Source of the DNA: Candidatus Binatia bacterium
GTDB taxonomy: Bacteria; Desulfobacterota; Binatia; UBA9968; JAJDTQ01
Length of the DNA: 64,000 bases
Assembly: GCA_951813575.1 (NCBI GenBank)
Contig: OX638375.1
Span: forward strand, 3,239,042 to 3,303,041
Reading direction: 5' to 3'
Position 1 is the first letter of the stretch; each line of letters opens with the position of its first letter. The notes beneath the pieces were generated by a model that saw nothing but the letters and a program-made list of their open reading frames with translations, did not search any database and was not told the origin of the DNA. Shown one piece after another: positions 1 to 7,996 of this stretch. The translations under genes and the position numbers were made by a program.

Positions 1-226
1 AGCCGCTCTTGACCAGTCCCGGGAAGCCGCATCCTGCCGGCCCCTGCCACCCGAGTTGCCGCTGCAGCTCCTTGACGGCCACCATCACCGCCGCCGGGGT
101 CGACGGTTGCGGGGTAGGCAGCCTGACCCGTTCCGACGTCATCTCTCCGCTCCGCGTGTCCACCAGCGCCGCCTTGACTCCGGTGCCGCCGATGTCGATG
201 CCCATGACCCGATTTTCCTCGTTCAT
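1..226 (-). CDS. ppgK: Polyphosphate glucokinase (ROK family), N-terminal part
   Basis: The gene runs off the left edge; about 75 N-terminal residues are visible. The protein starts MNEENRVMGIDIGGTGVKAA, which carries the ROK/ASKHA phosphate-1 motif DIGGTG. It continues with a PTPQPSTPAAV segment and a GFPGLVKSG motif, both typical of the polyphosphate-dependent glucokinase branch of ROK kinases (glucose to glucose-6-phosphate using polyP and/or ATP, cytoplasmic). The ATG is preceded by GAGGAG at five nucleotides. The ROK assignment is firm. The polyP specificity is inferred from similarity and from ppk1 lying about 8 kb away; an ordinary ROK glucokinase is the alternative. Confidence 0.8.
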   Translation of the reverse strand, partial: MNEENRVMGIDIGGTGVKAALVDTRSGEMTSERVRLPTPQPSTPAAVMVAVKELQRQLGWQGPAGCGFPGLVKSG

Positions 227-367
227 GCTCTCCTCGTTGCCGTACCTGGTAGCGGCCCATGCGGGCCGCGGACGCAGCTATTCATGGAGTCGGTAATCGT
301 CTATCATCATTGAAGCTCACGTGGAATTCAACACCCGGCCGGGCACGGGTTCCCGTCGGGAAGCGGC

Positions 368-2347
368 ATGCTCAACGTCCTCACGAGTCTCGTGGCCGTC
401 CTGGCCGTTACGGTGGCCACGGTCTTTGCCTTCCACAAGCTGAGGCTCCCCACGGTCATCGGCTTCCTGGCGGTGGGTGTGGCCATGGGGCCCCACGGCT
501 TCAGCGTCATCGGGCACGGCGCCGAGCTGGAGATCCTGGCGGAGATCGGCATCGTGCTGCTGCTGTTCTCCATCGGCCTCGAATTCTCCTTCGAGCGGTT
601 CCTGGAGGTCAAGGGGCTGGTCGTCACCGGCGGCCTGCTGCAGGTGTTCCTTACCGCCCTGGTCGTGACCGCGGCCGGCGTCCATCTGGGATTTCCCCTT
701 CGCATCAGCTTCTTCTTCGGCATGCTCGCGTCCCTCAGCAGCACGGCCATCGTGCTCAAGATCCTGAGCGACCGCGACGAGCTGTCGGCTCTTCACGGCC
801 GGCTCGCGGTGGGCACGCTGCTGCTCCAGGACATCATCGCGGTGCCCATGATGCTGTCGGTGCCGGTGCTGGGGGAGACCGACGCGTTCTCCTTCCAGGT
901 GGTGGCCCTCACGCTGGGAAAAGCGGTGCTGGCCGTGGCGCTCATCTTCACCGCGGCGCGCTTCGTCGTGCCGTGGTTGCTTCATCAGGTGGCGCGGCTG
1001 CGAAACCAGGAGATCTTCGTCCTGTTCGTGCTGCTCATCTGTCTCGGCACCGCCTGGCTGGCGTTCCAGTCCGGCATCTCCCTGGCCTTGGGCGCGTTCG
1101 TTGCCGGTCTCCTGATATCCGATTCGGAGTACAGCCACCAGGTGATTGCCGACATCCATCCGCTGAGGGACAGTTTCGCCGGGATCTTTTTCATCTCCAT
1201 CGGCATGCAGGTGGAAATCGACTTCGTCGGCGAGGAGCTGGCCCTGGTCGCCGGCGCATGGCTGCTGCTGGTGCTCATCAAGGGCGGTCTGGTCACGGCC
1301 ATCTTCTCGTTCCTGCAGCGTTCGTTCCGGCTCGGGTTGCTGTTGGGCCTGGCGCTGGCCCAGGTGGGCGAGTTCTCGCTCATCCTGGCGCGTATGGGCG
1401 GGGCGTTCGATCTCCTCTCACCCGACCAGGAGCAGCTCTTTCTCGCCACCTCGATCCTCAGCATGCTGGCGACCCCTCTGCTGATCCTCGCCGGGGGGCG
1501 GCTGGGCTTCGCGTTGCACCGCGGCGACGGGGCCCAGGGGCCGTCCGCCGGCGACGTGACCGGGCACGTCCTCATCGTGGGCTACGGGCTCAACGGACAG
1601 AATCTCGCCCGGGTGCTGCGCGAGGTAGACATCCCGCACCGGATCCTGGACCTCAACCCTCAGGTGGGGCGGCGGGTGCCGGACGTGGGTGAAGCGATTC
1701 ATTTCGGTGACGCCACCCGCCCGTCGGTTCTGGCGGGAATGGGGGTGGCGCAGGCGCGCGTGTTGGTGGTGGCCATCAGCGACCCCATGGCGACGTCGCG
1801 GATCGTCTGGCACGCGCGCCGGTTGAACCCCGACATCTACATCCTCGTACGGACGCGATACGTGGCGGAGATTCCGCGCCTGACGCGTCTCGGCGCCAAC
1901 GAGGTCATACCGGAGGAATTCGAGACCTCGGTGGAAATCTTCGCGCGGGTGCTGCAAGAGTACCACGTGCCGCGCAACGTCATCTCCCTGCAGGTGGAGC
2001 TGGTGCGCCGGGAGGGCTACAGCATGCTGCGCGGCCTGAGGCTGGAAGGCAAGAGTCTGGCGCGGTTCAACCAGTTTCTCACCGGGGCCACCGCCGACAC
2101 CTTTCTGGTGCAACCGGACGCGCCGGGAGCGGACTACACCATCGGCGAGTTGAAGGAACATTTCCAGGGCCGCACGAGCGTCCTGGCCCTGGTCCGGGAG
2201 GGAGTCTCGGTGGAGAGTCCGCCCATGGACTACCGGCTGAGGCCGGACGACATCCTCGTCCTGCTCGGTAGCCACGCCGACCTCGACCGGGCCGTCCAGC
2301 TCCTCACCGCGCCGGAGGAGCCGGACACCGGGTTGCCCGAGCCCTGA
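368..2347 (+). CDS. CPA2-family monovalent cation:H+ antiporter with RCK domains (Kef/YbaL-like)
   Basis: A 659-residue inner-membrane protein. Residues 1 to about 385 are an almost continuous series of hydrophobic helices of the Na+/H+ exchanger fold, including GIVLLLFSIGLEFSF and a conserved GQVGEFSL-like motif (here AQVGEFSLIL). A TrkA-N Rossmann domain follows from about residue 399 (HVLIVGYGLNGQNLARVL), then a TrkA-C/RCK-C domain at about 560-645 ending in PDDILVLLGS. The family exchanges K+ or Na+ for protons, with gating by nucleotides or glutathione adducts at the RCK domain. The length is normal. It converges on glnA and the two are separated by a hairpin. The exact ion and ligand cannot be read from the sequence. 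Confidence 0.9.
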   Translation: MLNVLTSLVAVLAVTVATVFAFHKLRLPTVIGFLAVGVAMGPHGFSVIGHGAELEILAEIGIVLLLFSIGLEFSFERFLEVKGLVVTGGLLQVFLTALVVTAAGVHLGFPLRISFFFGMLASLSSTAIVLKILSDRDELSALHGRLAVGTLLLQDIIAVPMMLSVPVLGETDAFSFQVVALTLGKAVLAVALIFTAARFVVPWLLHQVARLRNQEIFVLFVLLICLGTAWLAFQSGISLALGAFVAGLLISDSEYSHQVIADIHPLRDSFAGIFFISIGMQVEIDFVGEELALVAGAWLLLVLIKGGLVTAIFSFLQRSFRLGLLLGLALAQVGEFSLILARMGGAFDLLSPDQEQLFLATSILSMLATPLLILAGGRLGFALHRGDGAQGPSAGDVTGHVLIVGYGLNGQNLARVLREVDIPHRILDLNPQVGRRVPDVGEAIHFGDATRPSVLAGMGVAQARVLVVAISDPMATSRIVWHARRLNPDIYILVRTRYVAEIPRLTRLGANEVIPEEFETSVEIFARVLQEYHVPRNVISLQVELVRREGYSMLRGLRLEGKSLARFNQFLTGATADTFLVQPDAPGADYTIGELKEHFQGRTSVLALVREGVSVESPPMDYRLRPDDILVLLGSHADLDRAVQLLTAPEEPDTGLPEP

Positions 2348-2357
2348 CGGAGCAGAC

Positions 2358-2413
2358 GGAACGCCGGGACGGGGGAGCGGCGGCAGGGCGCCCTCGCACC
2401 CCCGTCCCGTTCC
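2358..2413. terminator. Inverted repeat between convergent genes
   Basis: GGGACGGGGG (2366-2375) pairs perfectly with CCCCCGTCCC (2399-2408). The stem is extended by GGAAC (2358-2362) pairing with GTTCC (2409-2413) across a three-base bulge. It lies exactly between the stops of the antiporter gene and glnA, which converge. There is no clear T-run on either side, so it may be a weak bidirectional terminator or an RNA 3'-end stabiliser. Confidence 0.5.
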
Positions 2414-2418
2414 GATGT

Positions 2419-3834
2419 CTAGATGTCGTAGTAGAGGGCGAACTCGTACGGGTGGGGCCTCAGTTTCATGGGCTCCACCTCCGCCCCGCGCTTGTAGTCC
2501 AGCCACGCCGTGATGACGTCCTTGGTGAAGACGTCGCCCTTGGTGAGGAAGGCATTGTCCCGCTCGAGGGCGTCCAGCGACTCTTCGAGGCTGCCGGGCA
2601 GCGACTCCACCTGGGCGGCTTCCTCGGGCGCGAGGTCGTAGAGGTTCTTGTCTAGCGGCTTGGGCGGCTCGACCTTGTTGGCGACGCCGTCGAGCCCCGC
2701 CATCAGCATGGCCGAGAAGGCATAGTAGGGGTTGCAGCTCGGGTCCGGGCTGCGGAACTCCAGGCGCCTGGCCTTCTCGCTCGTGGAGTAGGTCGGGATC
2801 CGCACCGCCGCGCTTCGGTTACGCTGGGAGTACATCAGGTTGATGGGGGCCTCGTAGCCCGGCACCAGCCGGCGGTAGGAGTTGGTGGTGGGCGCGATGA
2901 ACGCGCACAGGGCCGCCGCGTGCTTCAGGAGCCCGCCGATGTAGTAGCGCGCGGTGTCGCTCAGCAACGCGTAGTTCTTGGCGTTGTAGAACACGTTCTT
3001 CTTGTTCTTCCAGAGGCTCTGATGGGTGTGCATGCCCGAGCCGTTGTCCTGGAAGATCGGCTTCGGCATCATGGTGACGCTCTTGCCGTTGCGCATCCCC
3101 ACGTTCTTGACGATGTACTTGTACTTGAGCACCTGGTCGGCCATGGCCGTCAGGGTGGTGAAGCGCATGTCGATCTCCGACTGGCCGGCGGTTCCTACCT
3201 CGTGGTGATGGACCTCGCAGATGATGCCGCTGGACTCCAGCGTCTTGACCATCTCGGAACGGATGTCCTGCAGGCTGTCCATGGGCGGTACCGGGAAGTA
3301 GCCTTCCTTGTACCGGGGCTTGTAGCCCAGGTTCTGCTTGTCGCCGTTGCCGGAGTTCCAGGCTCCCTCGTCGGAGTCGATGTAGTAGAAGCCGTAGTTG
3401 TAGCTCTGGTCGAAGCGGACGTTGTCGAGGATGTAGAACTCGATCTCCGGACCCCAGTAGCTGGTGTCCGCGATGCCGGTGGACTTGAGGTACAGCTCCG
3501 CCTTCTGCGCCACGTAACGCGGGTCCCGGGTGTAGGGCTGGCCGGTCAGCGGATCCTTGATGTTGCACACCAGGTTCAGCGTGGGCAGCGACGTGAAGGG
3601 ATCCATGAAGGCGGTGTCGGGATCCGGGAACAGCAGCATGTCCGACTCGTCGATGGTCTGGAAGCCGCGGATGCTGGAGCCGTCGAACCCGATGCCGTTC
3701 TGGAACAGTCCGGTGTCGAACTCGTTGGTGGAGATGGAGAAATGCTGCCACAGGCCGGGCAGGTCGGTGAACCGCAGGTCCACGATCTCCGCGCCGTTCT
3801 TCTTGGCAAAGTCGATGACTTGTCTCGGTGTCAT
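2419..3834 (-). CDS. glnA: Glutamine synthetase type I
   Basis: Glutamate + NH3 + ATP to glutamine in the cytoplasm; a dodecameric enzyme. The 471-residue product starts MTPRQVIDFAKKNGAE, the usual start of GSI, after an AGGAAAG ribosome site. An in-frame extension upstream to 3930 is not supported. Visible motifs are the beta-Grasp start DLPGLWQHF, the substrate-binding GFDGSSIRGF, the ATP loop KPIFQDNGSGMHTHQS, and NRSAAVRIP. NLYDLAPEE near the C-terminus holds the Tyr that is adenylylated in GSI-beta enzymes, so control by GlnE is likely. A sigma-54 promoter lies 75-91 bases upstream of the start. It is monocistronic in appearance and is the only intact glutamine synthetase in the window. 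Confidence 0.97.
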   Translation of the reverse strand: MTPRQVIDFAKKNGAEIVDLRFTDLPGLWQHFSISTNEFDTGLFQNGIGFDGSSIRGFQTIDESDMLLFPDPDTAFMDPFTSLPTLNLVCNIKDPLTGQPYTRDPRYVAQKAELYLKSTGIADTSYWGPEIEFYILDNVRFDQSYNYGFYYIDSDEGAWNSGNGDKQNLGYKPRYKEGYFPVPPMDSLQDIRSEMVKTLESSGIICEVHHHEVGTAGQSEIDMRFTTLTAMADQVLKYKYIVKNVGMRNGKSVTMMPKPIFQDNGSGMHTHQSLWKNKKNVFYNAKNYALLSDTARYYIGGLLKHAAALCAFIAPTTNSYRRLVPGYEAPINLMYSQRNRSAAVRIPTYSTSEKARRLEFRSPDPSCNPYYAFSAMLMAGLDGVANKVEPPKPLDKNLYDLAPEEAAQVESLPGSLEESLDALERDNAFLTKGDVFTKDVITAWLDYKRGAEVEPMKLRPHPYEFALYYDI

Positions 3835-3908
3835 GGCGTCTTTCCTTTCAAGTTGAAATTTTCTGGTGATGTCCGGCACGGAGCCCGGGCCGGATACGAC
3901 AAGGTATG

Positions 3909-3925
3909 TGCAACCTTCGTGCCAA
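3909..3925 (-). promoter_or_regulatory. Sigma-54 (RpoN) promoter of glnA
   Basis: Read on the minus strand the site is TTGGCACGAAGGTTGCA. It has the -24 TGGCAC and -12 TTGCA elements separated by five bases, a full match to the RpoN consensus. The GC of the -12 element lies so that transcription should start near 3897, giving a leader of about 60 bases. No clear NtrC dimer site (TGCACCA-N4-TGGTGCA type) was recognised upstream. Confidence 0.85.
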
Positions 3926-4062
3926 GGCACGCTTCGAGGTTCGAAACCCTGCGTTTCAGCGGGGTTGCGGGTCGATGCCGAACCGTCCGGCGTTTCGACC
4001 GGCAGTCCGGTTGCACAAGATTTGTTCAGGGCCGCTTAAGGATTAGGCACGCGGACAGGCTT

Positions 4063-5799
4063 TCAGGGTCCGGGCGGATGCGATGATTTCCCCGAGCCCT
4101 TGAAGCCCAGGCTGAGGCAGATCACAGGGGCCAGACCGGCGGCCACGATGGCGAGGGCGGCCAGCGCAGCCTGCTCGAAGGCCTCGTAGGAGGCGTATTC
4201 GTAGACGTGCGTCGCCAGCGTGTCGAAGTTGAACGGACGCAGGATCAGGGTCATGGGGAGCTCTTTCATCGCGTCCACGAAAACCAGGGTCGCCCCGGTG
4301 AGCAGGCTGCCGCGCAGCAGGGGGAAGTGGATACGGGCCAGCACCCCTCCCGGGCGCCGGCCCAGGGAGCGGGCCGCGGCGTCCATGCTGGGGGTGATCT
4401 TGGTCAGGCCCGCTTCCAGGGAGCCGAAGGACAGGGCGAGAAAACGAACCGTGCAGGCGAAGATCAGCGCGTAAAGCGTCCCGGTGAAGAGCAGCCCCGT
4501 CGGAGCGTTGAAATGGGTCCGCATGAAGTCGTCGATGGAATTGTCCAGCGCGGCCGCGGGTATCAGGACCCCCACCGCCAGCACCACCCCGGGAATGCAG
4601 TAGCCGATGCTCGCCACGCGGGTCGCGGCCTTGACCAAGGGCGTACCCGACAGGCGCGCTCCGTACGCCAGAAACAGACCGCCGCACAGGCAAGCCAGCG
4701 CGGCCATGCCGGCCACGGCGACACTGTTCAGGGCCAGGCCCAGGGTGCTGACGCCCACCACGGTCTCCGTGCTTCCGACGGCCGAAGCGGCCATGAGCAG
4801 CGCGGGTACGGCGAAACCCAGCGCCACCGGCGTCGCGCAGGTCAGCAGCGCCAGCATGCCCCGGATACCGTCGAGCCTCGCCAGGGGCTGGCGCCTCGGC
4901 CCGCTATGGCTGAACTGGTACCGCCGCCGGCCGCGGGCGATCCGTTCGAGGGCGGCCATCACCAGCACCAGCGCCAGCACCATGGTCGCGAGCTGGGCCG
5001 CGGCCGGCGGGTTGTTCATGCCGAACCAGACACGGTAAACGCCCACGGTCAGGGTCTGGACCGCGAAATAGTCCACGGTGCCGAAGTCGTTGAGCGTCTC
5101 CATCAACGCCAGCAGCACACCCACCGCGATGGCCGGGCGGGCCAGGGGCAGCGCCACTCTCGCGAAGCAGCCCCAGGTCCCCAGCCCGAGCCCGCGCGCG
5201 GCGTCCCACAGGTTCTGGGACTGCTCGACGAAAGCCGACCGGGCAAGCAGGTACACGTACGGGTAGAGGACCAGCGACATGAAGATCACGGCGCCGCCCA
5301 GGGAGCGGACCTCGGGAAACCAGTAGTCCCGCGGGCTCTGCCAGCCGAACACCTGGCGCAAGGCCGTCTGCACCGGACCGGCGAACTCCAGCACATCCGT
5401 GTAGGTGTAGGCGGCGATATAGGCGGGCACGGCCAAGGGCAGCAACAGCGCCCACTGGAGCAGGCCCCGTCCGGGAAACCGGAACATGGTGATCAGCCAT
5501 GCGGTGCTGACGCCGATGATCAGCACGCCCGCGCCGACGCCGGCGATGAGAAGGAGGGTCTGGCCGATGTAGGTGCCGAGGACGGTGGAGCTCAGATGCG
5601 CCCACGCGTCACCGCTGTTCTCCAGGGCGATTCCCAGCACGGCGACGATCGGGCTCGTGAAGAGGGCCGCCAGGGCGAGGACTCCGGCGGTCCAGCCGTC
5701 AAGCCGGGGAAGTCGTGACAGGACGGGGATGGCTGCGACCCGCGGCGCCGCGGGCGCCGCGGTTGCGGGACCGGTCGGCATGACGCACGACCGTAGCAC
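4063..5799 (-). CDS. Iron(III)-type ABC transporter permease (FbpB/SfuB-like)
   Basis: A 578-residue inner-membrane protein with two tandem BPD_transp_1 permease halves, each with about six hydrophobic segments. The EAA-type loops read SQNLWDAARGLGLGTWG and ITPSMDAAARSLGRRPGG. This fused two-domain form is typical of Fe3+ and related oxyanion-type ABC importers. The start is a GTG at 5799 with AGGA six bases upstream; an ATG at 5781 is the alternative. No binding protein or ATPase gene is adjacent, so its partners must be encoded elsewhere. The other iron-type permease in this window (56570-58408) has a full set of partners. Confidence 0.88.
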   Translation of the reverse strand: MLRSCVMPTGPATAAPAAPRVAAIPVLSRLPRLDGWTAGVLALAALFTSPIVAVLGIALENSGDAWAHLSSTVLGTYIGQTLLLIAGVGAGVLIIGVSTAWLITMFRFPGRGLLQWALLLPLAVPAYIAAYTYTDVLEFAGPVQTALRQVFGWQSPRDYWFPEVRSLGGAVIFMSLVLYPYVYLLARSAFVEQSQNLWDAARGLGLGTWGCFARVALPLARPAIAVGVLLALMETLNDFGTVDYFAVQTLTVGVYRVWFGMNNPPAAAQLATMVLALVLVMAALERIARGRRRYQFSHSGPRRQPLARLDGIRGMLALLTCATPVALGFAVPALLMAASAVGSTETVVGVSTLGLALNSVAVAGMAALACLCGGLFLAYGARLSGTPLVKAATRVASIGYCIPGVVLAVGVLIPAAALDNSIDDFMRTHFNAPTGLLFTGTLYALIFACTVRFLALSFGSLEAGLTKITPSMDAAARSLGRRPGGVLARIHFPLLRGSLLTGATLVFVDAMKELPMTLILRPFNFDTLATHVYEYASYEAFEQAALAALAIVAAGLAPVICLSLGFKGSGKSSHPPGP

Positions 5800-5846
5800 A
5801 CGAAGTCCTGTTGCTCAAACCAGGAATGTTTGATCGGAGGAACTTC

Positions 5847-7856
5847 TCAGGAACCGCTCGCCGAACGCGCCTGCTTTGTCCCGCTCGCGGTCCTGACACG
5901 GGTTCCGCGGGGTTCCGCCATGGAGGTGTCGGCTTCTCCAGGGACCGCCTTCGCCGTCTCGGAGGTGTGCCGGTCCAGGTAGGTGCCGCTGGTGAGCACC
6001 CGTGTCATGATCCTCTCCAGGCGGGCGGGAGGCGAGTCGGCCCGGGCCGGATCGGGTACGGCGCGGAGCTCCCCGGGAACGTGGCTCTGCACGAGCTCGC
6101 TGAAACCCCAGCGCGTCAGCATGTCCGCGCAGGTGTCGGGATCCCGCACGTCGAGGACCTGCACCGCCCCGTCGGCGCCGGTTTCCACCGTGACCTCCGC
6201 CGGCCGGCCGAAGAGGTTGTGGTCGCTGCTGAGGGCCTCCTGGTAGGCGCCCAGGAAGAGGATCGCCAGCGTGTAGGCGTCATCCCAGGGCATGCCGTGG
6301 AGCTCGAAGGTGGAGCGGGGCTCGGCGGGGTGCGAGAACTTGTTGATCACACCGTCCGAGTCACAGGTCAGGTCCGCCAGGATCGCCTTGACGGCGGGTT
6401 TCTCCTTGAGCCGGCAGGTGGGCATGATGGGGAACAGCATGTCGAGGACCCAACTGTCCGGCAGCGACCTGAAGATCGAGAAGTTGAAGGCATGCAGCCG
6501 CGCGGCGATGCGTTCCAGGGCGGCCTTGTCCGCGCCGTCGAACCGTCCGTGGCGCGAGAAACGGCTAGCCAGCTCGACGATCCGGGAAAACGCGGATTCC
6601 GCCTGCGCCCGCTGCTTCAGGGAAAGGAAGCCCAGGGAGAAGGCCGAGAGCATTTCGTCCTTCTTCTGGTAGGCGTCGTGGAGATATTCGCGCCAGTTCT
6701 TGCTGTTGATCTCCACCACCATGTCGTCGAGCTCGTTGACCGCGTCCACGTTGGAGGCCCGGGCACGGGGGCGGCCGGGCTTCGGAGTGGTCCGCGGCTG
6801 CTCCAGGGGATCCACCAGCAGGGCGGCGTGGTGGGTCACCAGGAACCGGCCGGCTTCGGTGATGATCTCCGGCTCCGCGATGCGCGCCCGGTCCAGCACC
6901 TCCTTGGTGGTGTAGATGATGTCGTTGGCATACTCCTGAACGTTGTAGTTGACGCTGGAGTCCGCCGAGCTGTTGCTGCCGTCGTAGTCCACCCCCAGCC
7001 CGCCGCCCACGTCCAGGGTGTCCAGCGGCACCCCCAGCTCCTTGAGCTCGACGTAGAAGCGGAGCGCCTCCTGCAGCGCCTGCTTGAAGTTCCGGATGTT
7101 GGTGATCTGGGAGCCGAGATGGAAGTGGAGCAGTCGAAGGCGGTCCAGCAGCTTGCATTCCTTGAGCAGCCGGGTGGCATCCAGCAGGTCGGAAGCGGTG
7201 AGGCCGAACTTGGACAGGTCCCCGGACGACTCCTCCCAGCGGCCCATGCCGCTGGCGTTGAGCTTCACCCGCGCGCCCAGCCTCGGGCACGGCAGACCCT
7301 TGGCCCGAAGCTCGCCGATTAGCTCGTACTCGCGCGGGCGCTCGAACACCACCACGACGTTGTAGCCGGCCTCGCTGGCGGCGGCCGCCAGCTCGATGTA
7401 GGCCGTGTCCTTGTAGCCGTTGCAGATGATCGGGCCGCGGCTGTTGCCGAGCATGGACAGGGCGATGCACAACTCGGCCTTGGTGCCGACTTCGAGGCCG
7501 ACCCCGTACCGGCGCCCGGTCTCGCAGATACGCGCCACCGTCGCCCGGCGGCTGTTCACCTTGAGCGGATACGCGCAGGTGTAGGCGCCACGATAGTTGA
7601 AGGTCCTGGTGGCCGTCCTGAAGGCGCGGTGGAGGGTCGCGAGCTGGCGGTCGATGAGCTGCGGAAAACGGACCAGCACCGGCGGCCGCACGCCTCTTGG
7701 CTGCAGCAGGGTGACGAGCTCGTGCAGGTCGACGGTGTGCCGCGTCGCGGGATCCGTGATGACCTCGAGATGCCCCGCGTCGTTGACGTTGACGAACCCC
7801 TCACCCCAGGACCGCCATGCAAACGGCTCCCCGGCTCCCAATGCCAGCTTTTTCAT
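5847..7856 (-). CDS. speA: Biosynthetic arginine decarboxylase
   Basis: PLP enzyme converting arginine to agmatine, the first step of the agmatine route to putrescine. The 669-residue length fits the SpeA family. Near residue 100 is YPLKVNSRRATV, where the Lys forms the Schiff base with PLP. It is followed by GLEVGTKAEL, then HFHLGSQITNIRNFKQAL and DVGGGLGVDYDGS, all typical of fold-III decarboxylases. FSLFQSLPD-type text in the C-terminal part (here FSIFRSLPDSWVLD) is specific to SpeA. The last about 40 residues are a low-complexity tail. The start MKKLALGAGEPFAWRSWG is preceded by GGAAAG. Confidence 0.95.
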   Translation of the reverse strand: MKKLALGAGEPFAWRSWGEGFVNVNDAGHLEVITDPATRHTVDLHELVTLLQPRGVRPPVLVRFPQLIDRQLATLHRAFRTATRTFNYRGAYTCAYPLKVNSRRATVARICETGRRYGVGLEVGTKAELCIALSMLGNSRGPIICNGYKDTAYIELAAAASEAGYNVVVVFERPREYELIGELRAKGLPCPRLGARVKLNASGMGRWEESSGDLSKFGLTASDLLDATRLLKECKLLDRLRLLHFHLGSQITNIRNFKQALQEALRFYVELKELGVPLDTLDVGGGLGVDYDGSNSSADSSVNYNVQEYANDIIYTTKEVLDRARIAEPEIITEAGRFLVTHHAALLVDPLEQPRTTPKPGRPRARASNVDAVNELDDMVVEINSKNWREYLHDAYQKKDEMLSAFSLGFLSLKQRAQAESAFSRIVELASRFSRHGRFDGADKAALERIAARLHAFNFSIFRSLPDSWVLDMLFPIMPTCRLKEKPAVKAILADLTCDSDGVINKFSHPAEPRSTFELHGMPWDDAYTLAILFLGAYQEALSSDHNLFGRPAEVTVETGADGAVQVLDVRDPDTCADMLTRWGFSELVQSHVPGELRAVPDPARADSPPARLERIMTRVLTSGTYLDRHTSETAKAVPGEADTSMAEPRGTRVRTASGTKQARSASGS

Positions 7857-7996
7857 CTTTCCGGCCTTCCCTCCTCGTCCTCGCCCGCCCGGCGATCGTC
7901 GTACGCAAACAAGCCGCTACCCCTCATCGGGGATGCGACCCCCCTGTATTCTAGCATAGTTCGAAGCTACTTGCGGGACCCGGACGGCGGTGGCGT

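Noticed and set aside
3930-4042. NtrC enhancer site upstream of the glnA promoter
   Set aside because: No TGCACCA-N4-TGGTGCA-like dyad could be found; only isolated TGCAC fragments are present.
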